Part shown: piece by piece, positions 58,879-64,000 of the stretch | How the letters are laid out: each line of letters begins with the position of its first letter | How positions within the stretch are numbered: the stretch's first letter is position 1 | DNA from: Actinoplanes campanulatus | GTDB lineage: Bacteria; Actinomycetota; Actinomycetes; Mycobacteriales; Micromonosporaceae | NCBI RefSeq assembly: GCF_014647795.1 | Contig: NZ_BMPW01000025.1 | Location: 62,001 to 126,000 of the forward strand | Length of the DNA stretch: 64,000 nucleotides | Reading direction: 5' to 3' | The notes under the pieces: model-generated | What the model was told of the DNA's origin: nothing | What the model saw: only the letters and a program-made list of their open reading frames with translations | Database searches by the model: none | Position numbers and translations under genes: made by a program

Positions 58879-61800
58879 TCACCTGGTGCTGAAGGTGCAG
58901 GTGCCGGACGGCACCCGGTAGACGGCGTAACCGTCCTCGTCGCGCAGGAACGTCGCGCGGCGCGGTGTGCCGGTCACCCGGCCGCCGAGGGTGGGAACGT
59001 GGACCGTCGCGGTGGTGTTCGGCGGTACGGTGACGGTCAACCGCAGCCGGGCACCGTCCCGTTTCCACTCCGAGCGGACGGTGCCCTGCGGCGTGGTGTA
59101 GTGCCCCTTCACGAACGTCAGGTCACCGACCACCTTCGGCTGGATGACCAGGTCCCGGTAGGCGACAGCGCCTTCAGCGGCCCGAATACCGGCGAGGCCG
59201 GCGTGGAACCACTCCTCGATCTGGGCGAGGATCATGTGGTTCTTGGAGTCGCCACGGTTCCACCGCTCCCCCATGGTCGTCATGCCGCCCGGGTTGGCGA
59301 CGGTGGGCTCCATGAAGTAGCCGTAGCTGGGCTGCTCATCGGAGTGGATCAGATCCCAGAGCACGTCGTCGCGGCCACCCGCGGACAGCGCCCGCACGGT
59401 CGGCGCCATGCCGATGGTGCCGCCGCTGAAGTGCGGGCCGTCGCCGTTCGGATGGAACGCGTAGATCATTGCCACCAGGCCGTCGAGGACGGCCTGCCGT
59501 TCGTCGTCGGGCACGAGCCCGGCGTCGAGCGCGAGGGCCTGCGCCGACTGGGAGACAGCGCCGTTGTCCGCGAAGAGCCGCCTGGCCGGGTCCCAGAAGG
59601 CGTTGTTGAACGCCGTCCTGATGTCGGCCGCGAGCGCCGCATAGGAGGCCGCGTCATCGGTGTGGCCGGTCAGCCCCGCCAGCGACGCCAGCTCCTTGAT
59701 CATGAGGTAGTAGCCCCAGGTTCCGGTGATCCTCCCGGAGACCGGTTCGGCCGACACCCAGTCGGCCAGCGCCGCGTCGACGATGTTGCCGACCGCCTTT
59801 TGCCGGGCGATGTAGTCGGCGAACGCCACCATCCGCGGGTAGTGCCGCCCGGCAGTGGAAACGTCGCCGTAGAGCCGGTGCAGGAAGCCCGGCACCAGGA
59901 TGATCGCGTCACCCCAGTTGATCTCGTCGCCGAACCGTCCGGTGTAGCCCCAGTCGTAGACCGGCGTCTTGAGGGCCACGTTGCCGCGCATCGGCGTGTC
60001 CGCGAGTGATTGTCCTTCGACCAGGTGCCGCTGGTGGGTGCGCAGGTAGGCGGAGAGGTCGAAGTTGCGGTGGATCGAGCCCATCGGCATCGTGTAGTCA
60101 GCCGGGTAGGACAGTTTCTCGCGTCCCGGGCAGTCGGTGAAGACGCTCATGATGTTGCCGGCGAACGAGTACCAGGCCATCCTGTGGATCCGGTTGACCC
60201 GCGCGTTCGACGTGGTCACCGCCCCGGCGAGGGGTGTCTCCGCCTGCACCCGCAGCCCGGTGATCGTCTCCTCGGTCGGCACGTAGTCGAGAGGCAGGCC
60301 GGTGACCTGCACCCATTGCATGCCGAAGTAGTTGAAGTCCGGCCGCCACGTCTCGCCGCCGCGCAGCCCGGCCGTGGTGTAGGTGTTGAACAGGTCCACA
60401 CCCCGACTGCCGCCACCGCCCCGCAGCGATGCCTGGTCGACCGTGCCGTCGGCCGCGAGGGACTCGGCCGGTGAGACCCGGACCGTGGTGCCCGCCGGTA
60501 GGCCTTCGGACAGACGCAGCAGCGGAAACCCGACGATGTTCTGACCGAAGTCGAACACCCACGTGCCAGGGACCGGATTCGTCACCGAGACGGGCGTGAA
60601 CGAGTCGGCGATCGTGATCGGCGGCGCGGTGCGCGCGACGAGCCGGGTGGCGAGGTTCGGCGGCGGCGCGATCCCGGCGGCGATCCACCCGGTGGGCGTG
60701 CCGTCCCGCCGCAGGGCGGTGCCCGACAGGTCGGACCTGGGCCGGTCCCAGCCTGGCTGCTCGCGGCGGGCGTCGAAGTCGGATCCGGAGTACCAGGCGT
60801 CGGTGATCAGCGGGCCCAGCGCGGTGCGCCACTCGCGGTCCGAGACGATCACCGTTTCCGGACCATGGGCGTACGTGATCTCGATCCGGGCGATGAAGCG
60901 CGGGGTGACGGCCGCTCCGGCGCTGGGATCGCTGGCCGCGATGTTGTTGCCGGAGCCGGTGACCGTGGCGCCGGCGGGGTGCGGCTTCGACAGGGCGGGT
61001 GTGAAGGTGATGCTGTCCGCGCCGATCGCCGTGATGACCCGGGATTCGAGGTTGTCGCCGCCGTCACCGGTGTCGACGTTGATCGTGCCGCCGACGTGGT
61101 AGCCGGTCACGCTGCTCACCGTGACCGTGGTGGCGCCGGCGTCGGCGCCACCGGCGAGCGTTCCGTTGCCCTTGAGCTGGCTCTGCCACCACGAGTACGG
61201 GGCGGTCCGCCCGACCGCCGGGTTGGTGACGCCGCGCCGGACGTAGGCGGGGCCGCTGCCCAGCCGCACCCCCATGGTGTTGGCGCCTTTGTGCAGTTGA
61301 TCGGTGATGTCGTAGACCCGGTACTCGCTGGAGAGCTGGTAGTTCGAGTAGCCGGGCGCGAGCACCTCGTCCGACAGGGCCCGGCCGTTGACTCCTGCGA
61401 GGTGCATGCCGACGCCGGACAGGTAGAGCCGCGCCCGGACGATTCTGCGGCGCGGGTCGGCGGTGAACTGCCGGGCGAAGATCGGCATCGGCTGGGTCTC
61501 GGCGCGACCGGGGTATTCGATCCAGCGGGCGTCGCCCCAGTCCTCCTGGCGCAGCAGGCCGGTCTCCCAGGTCGACGCCCGGCTCCAGTCGGTGGCGTGC
61601 CGGTCGGCGTCCCAGGCCCGGACCTGCCAGCTCAGCCGCTGCCGTGACCGCAGCGGCGGGCCGTCGTAGCGGACACCGGACTGGACCGCCGAGCTGACCC
61701 TGCCGGAGTCCCAGAGCAGCCCCGGGCCGAAGACCCGGATCTGGTACGCGGTCTGCCGGTCCGCGGCCGCCGACGACGTCTCGGCGAACCGCCAGCTGAG

Positions 61801-61944
61801 CACCGGATTCGGGCTGTCGAGGCCGAGCGGCTGGTCGTCGCGGCCGTCGACGCGTAATCCGACCACACGCACGCCGGGGCTACCGGCCAGCAACGGCGCG
61901 GAGGGTACGGCGAGGGACAGTCCGAGTGCGGTACGCCGTTTCAT
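58879..61944 (-). CDS. Alpha-L-rhamnosidase (GH78), multi-domain
   Basis: A 1021-residue enzyme. MKRRTALGLSLAVPSAPLLA is a short export signal with paired Arg. Domains in order: Ig-like (about 25-130), Bac_rhamnosid_N (about 135-400), concanavalin-like (about 410-530), (alpha/alpha)6 barrel (about 545-910), C-terminal beta domain. VFTDCPGREKLSYPADY and RFGDEINWGDAIILVPG carry active-site acids. A Gly/Thr-rich insertion of about 85 residues (ADAGATTVTVSSVTGYHVGG region) splits the N domain. It removes rhamnose from pectin, flavonoid or saponin glycosides. Its ATG overlaps the stop of the sugar-binding gene, so it is co-translated with an importer. Confidence 0.9.
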   Translation of the reverse strand: MKRRTALGLSLAVPSAPLLAGSPGVRVVGLRVDGRDDQPLGLDSPNPVLSWRFAETSSAAADRQTAYQIRVFGPGLLWDSGRVSSAVQSGVRYDGPPLRSRQRLSWQVRAWDADRHATDWSRASTWETGLLRQEDWGDARWIEYPGRAETQPMPIFARQFTADPRRRIVRARLYLSGVGMHLAGVNGRALSDEVLAPGYSNYQLSSEYRVYDITDQLHKGANTMGVRLGSGPAYVRRGVTNPAVGRTAPYSWWQSQLKGNGTLAGGADAGATTVTVSSVTGYHVGGTINVDTGDGGDNLESRVITAIGADSITFTPALSKPHPAGATVTGSGNNIAASDPSAGAAVTPRFIARIEITYAHGPETVIVSDREWRTALGPLITDAWYSGSDFDARREQPGWDRPRSDLSGTALRRDGTPTGWIAAGIAPPPNLATRLVARTAPPITIADSFTPVSVTNPVPGTWVFDFGQNIVGFPLLRLSEGLPAGTTVRVSPAESLAADGTVDQASLRGGGGSRGVDLFNTYTTAGLRGGETWRPDFNYFGMQWVQVTGLPLDYVPTEETITGLRVQAETPLAGAVTTSNARVNRIHRMAWYSFAGNIMSVFTDCPGREKLSYPADYTMPMGSIHRNFDLSAYLRTHQRHLVEGQSLADTPMRGNVALKTPVYDWGYTGRFGDEINWGDAIILVPGFLHRLYGDVSTAGRHYPRMVAFADYIARQKAVGNIVDAALADWVSAEPVSGRITGTWGYYLMIKELASLAGLTGHTDDAASYAALAADIRTAFNNAFWDPARRLFADNGAVSQSAQALALDAGLVPDDERQAVLDGLVAMIYAFHPNGDGPHFSGGTIGMAPTVRALSAGGRDDVLWDLIHSDEQPSYGYFMEPTVANPGGMTTMGERWNRGDSKNHMILAQIEEWFHAGLAGIRAAEGAVAYRDLVIQPKVVGDLTFVKGHYTTPQGTVRSEWKRDGARLRLTVTVPPNTTATVHVPTLGGRVTGTPRRATFLRDEDGYAVYRVPSGTCTFSTR

Positions 61945-63194
61945 GAGCCGGCCTTGTAGTCGGTGTCCATGTCCTTGAGGACCTGGTCCGCGCCGGTCTG
62001 GTCACTGAAGACCTCCTGGAGGCCACTGAGCATGGTCTGCTGCACCTTCGCGTTGGGCCAGAGCTGGTCCATGAAAGGCACGGTCCGGTTGCCCTCGACG
62101 AAGGTGGTGAGTTCGGCGAGTCCGGGGTCGACGGTCGTTCCGGCGCCCGGCAGTGTCGGCAGGCTGCCCTGTGCCTCGTTGAACGTCTTCATGCCCGCAG
62201 GGCTCATCACGAACGTGATGAACTCGAGGGCGAGCTCCCTGTTCTCGGCCTTGGCGTTGACGCCGTAGCCGGCGCCGGCCGCGGCGGGCATGATGAACGA
62301 CGCCGTGTCGTCGGTGGCCGGCAGCGCCTTCATGGTGAACGTGCCGGACGGGTTCTTCTGCTTGAGCAGCCCGATGATCCAGTTGCCCTGGATGATGCCG
62401 AGGGTCTTCCCGGTGGCGGCGAGGGTCTGGCTGGCCTCGTAGCCGGTGCCGAGCGGGTCCTTCTGGAAGCAGCCGGCGGCGTCCATCTCCTGGTACTTGG
62501 CCATCGCGGTGGTCCACTGCGAGCCGGCGAAGGTGGCCTGCCCGGCGGCCATCCTGGTGTCGAAGTCCCGGTCGCCGCTGTAGACGGTGGTGGCGACCAG
62601 GGCGTACAGGGCGATCTGGGTGACCCAGTTGTCCTGGATGCCGAGGGCGAAGGCGGGGGTGCCCTTGCCTGCGGCGGCCTTGCAGAAGGCGAGCAGGTCG
62701 GTCCAGGTGCCGGGCGCGGTCAGGCCGGCCTCGGTCATGGCCTGGTCGTTGTAGACGGCGCCGATGCCGTTGAGCCCGAAGACCGCGTTGTAGGTCTTGC
62801 CCTCGTACTGGGCGACCTTCTGGAACGCGTCCGGCAGTTTCGCGGCCCACGGCTGGTCGGACAGGTCGAGCAGGTAGCCGGGCTTGGCGAGGACGTAGGT
62901 GGCGCCGGGGTTGCCGTTGCCGGGCCACACGGTCATCACGTCGGGGGCGGTGCCGGAGGACAACTGGGTGCGGATCTGCTGCTGGTACTGGTCGGCGCCG
63001 CTGGTGGTGAGGTTGACGGTGACGCCGGGGTTGGCGGCCTTGAACGCGTCGACGACCTTCTCGATGGAGCCCTGGTCGATCGAGGCGATGGTCAGGGTTT
63101 GATTGTCGCCGGAGCTGCCGGAGTGGGAGTCGGTGCCGCTGGAGCAGGCGGCGAGCAGGGACGCTGCCGCGACCGCGGCGAGGGCTTTTCTCAT
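61941..63194 (-). CDS. Sugar ABC transporter binding lipoprotein
   Basis: A 417-residue binding protein of the extracellular solute-binding family 1. MRKALAAVAAASLLAAC is a lipoprotein signal with lipobox LLAAC. QTLTIASIDQGSIEKVVDAF, GTAPDVMTVWPG and YNAVFGLNGIGAVYND are typical of family 1. It delivers sugar, probably rhamnose-containing oligosaccharide, to the permeases encoded upstream. CAGGAGA lies 6 bases before the ATG. It is 32 bases from the MalG-type gene and overlaps the rhamnosidase (ATGA), forming one operon. Confidence 0.92.
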   Translation of the reverse strand: MRKALAAVAAASLLAACSSGTDSHSGSSGDNQTLTIASIDQGSIEKVVDAFKAANPGVTVNLTTSGADQYQQQIRTQLSSGTAPDVMTVWPGNGNPGATYVLAKPGYLLDLSDQPWAAKLPDAFQKVAQYEGKTYNAVFGLNGIGAVYNDQAMTEAGLTAPGTWTDLLAFCKAAAGKGTPAFALGIQDNWVTQIALYALVATTVYSGDRDFDTRMAAGQATFAGSQWTTAMAKYQEMDAAGCFQKDPLGTGYEASQTLAATGKTLGIIQGNWIIGLLKQKNPSGTFTMKALPATDDTASFIMPAAAGAGYGVNAKAENRELALEFITFVMSPAGMKTFNEAQGSLPTLPGAGTTVDPGLAELTTFVEGNRTVPFMDQLWPNAKVQQTMLSGLQEVFSDQTGADQVLKDMDTDYKAGS

Positions 63195-63226
63195 GATCTT
63201 CTCCTGATGGGAGAGGCCGTCGGGAC

Positions 63227-64000
63227 TCATCCTTTGAGCCCTCCGGCGAAACCGTTGATGATGCTGCGCTGCAGAGCCAGGTAGACGGCGAGGACCGGCA
63301 CGATGCTGATCAGCAGGGCGGCGAAGATGAGGTTCCAGTCGGAGACGAACTGGCCGACGAAGCCGGCGACCGCGACGGGCATGGTCTGCTGGTCGCTGCC
63401 GGACAGGTAGAGCAGTGGGGTGAAGAAGTCGTTCCACACGCTGACCGCGTTGAGCACCAGCGCGGTGACCGTGATCGGTTTGAGCATCGGCAGGATGACG
63501 TAGCGGAAGGCGGTCAGTGGGCCGCAGCCGTCGATGGTGGCGGCCTCCTCGAAGTCGCGGGGCAGCGCCCGGAGGAAGCCGGCGTAGAGGAACGTGGTGA
63601 ACGGGACCTGCAGGCCGGAGTAGAACAGCACCAGCGACCACACCGAGCCGAGCAGTCCCAGGTCGCGGACGGTCTGGTAGAGCGGCAGCGCGGCGAGCTG
63701 GAACGGCAGGACCAGCCCGAGCATGATCAGCAGGAAGGCGCCGCGCGACCAGTGCGCGGTGGACCGGGCCAGCGGATAGGCCGCGAGCGACGACACGGCC
63801 AGCACGATCAGGACGCTGACCGTCGTGACCAGCACGCTGTTGATCAGGGCGCCGCCGAGGCCGCCCTCCTGCCAGGCCTGGAGGAAGTTGCCCCAAGTCG
63901 GGCTGCGGGTGGGCGCGATCGGCGAGGACGTGTCGCTGGGCGCCCGGAAGGCCAGGTTGACCAGCACGTAGACCGGGAAGGCGAAGGCGACCGCCACCGC
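63227..64000 (-). CDS. Sugar ABC permease, MalG type (start beyond window)
   Basis: At least 257 residues of a MalG-family permease; the 5' end lies past position 64000. Six hydrophobic helices are visible, and FEEAATIDGCGPLTAFRYVILPML is the conserved EAA loop (shown here in two parts: EEAATIDGCG and RYVILPML) that contacts the ATPase. It should pair with a MalF-type permease encoded just outside the window and with an MsiK-like shared ATPase, as is usual in actinobacteria. Confidence 0.9.
   Translation of the reverse strand, partial: AVAVAFAFPVYVLVNLAFRAPSDTSSPIAPTRSPTWGNFLQAWQEGGLGGALINSVLVTTVSVLIVLAVSSLAAYPLARSTAHWSRGAFLLIMLGLVLPFQLAALPLYQTVRDLGLLGSVWSLVLFYSGLQVPFTTFLYAGFLRALPRDFEEAATIDGCGPLTAFRYVILPMLKPITVTALVLNAVSVWNDFFTPLLYLSGSDQQTMPVAVAGFVGQFVSDWNLIFAALLISIVPVLAVYLALQRSIINGFAGGLKG

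Noticed and set aside
1-64000. CRISPR arrays, rRNA, tRNA and intact insertion sequences.
   Set aside because: No regularly spaced repeats, conserved rRNA blocks, tRNA cloverleaf motifs or transposase genes with terminal repeats were recognised by eye.

Overview
This is a high-GC actinobacterial chromosome segment, most likely from the Micromonosporaceae (Actinoplanes-like). The evidence is strong G/C bias in third codon positions, mycothiol-type enzymes, an IdeR/DtxR-type iron box, SigE-family and ECF sigma factors, 4-base start/stop overlaps (ATGA, GTGA, TTGA), leaderless-looking starts and many secreted plant-polysaccharide hydrolases. No rRNA, tRNA, CRISPR array, prophage or intact insertion sequence was seen. 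The family assignment is inference from style and gene content, not from a marker gene.

Layout. 0-5.3 kb: small regulators and unknowns (ArsR, YdeI-like, stand-alone TOPRIM, zinc-ribbon protein, GNAT, a double-HTH protein divergent from a MerR-like protein). 5.3-13.6 kb: secreted lectin, lipoproteins, STAS protein, an ESX/EspC-like gene with a DUF1023 hydrolase and lipoprotein, a YbdK-like ligase, and a SigE-family sigma factor coupled to a membrane protein. 13.8-16.2 kb: an overlapping pair, an isatin-hydrolase-like cyclase and a benzoylformate-decarboxylase-like ThDP enzyme. 16.7-28.0 kb: a seven-gene siderophore-iron uptake operon (SIP/methyltransferase-like fusion, binding protein, two permeases, Fes-like esterase, two half ABC transporters) under one iron box, divergent from a tandem-duplicated AraC regulator. 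28.1-33.8 kb: mycothiol-dependent-type enzyme, DUF4291, a decayed AsnC gene beside a PatB/MalY aminotransferase, a frameshifted sensor kinase and an LGFP-repeat protein. 34.2-38.1 kb: an ECF sigma factor, an anti-sigma factor whose membrane part looks like an ABC-2 permease, two ABC-2 permeases and an ATPase in one tight operon.

40.1-64 kb is a carbohydrate-use region: a LacI regulator with GH43, a solute-binding lipoprotein, a GH5/CBM2 cellulase, two GH78-type rhamnosidases, a cytoplasmic GH9 enzyme and a sugar ABC importer running off the window end. Near-identical 11-bp boxes related to the Streptomyces xylanase element (CGAAACTTTCG) precede GH43, the binding protein and GH5. A CelR/CebR-type box lies directly against the GH9 start. 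A 5'-truncated cutinase/PET-hydrolase-like gene sits in the same region.

The best candidates for undescribed biology are the anti-sigma/ABC-2 permease fusion (36.6-37.5 kb), the half-transporter pair with exactly complementary degenerate ATP sites (16.7-20.2 kb), the SIP/methyltransferase-like fusion (24.5-26.3 kb) and the duplicated AraC regulator. All functions were read by eye from sequence; no database search was run.
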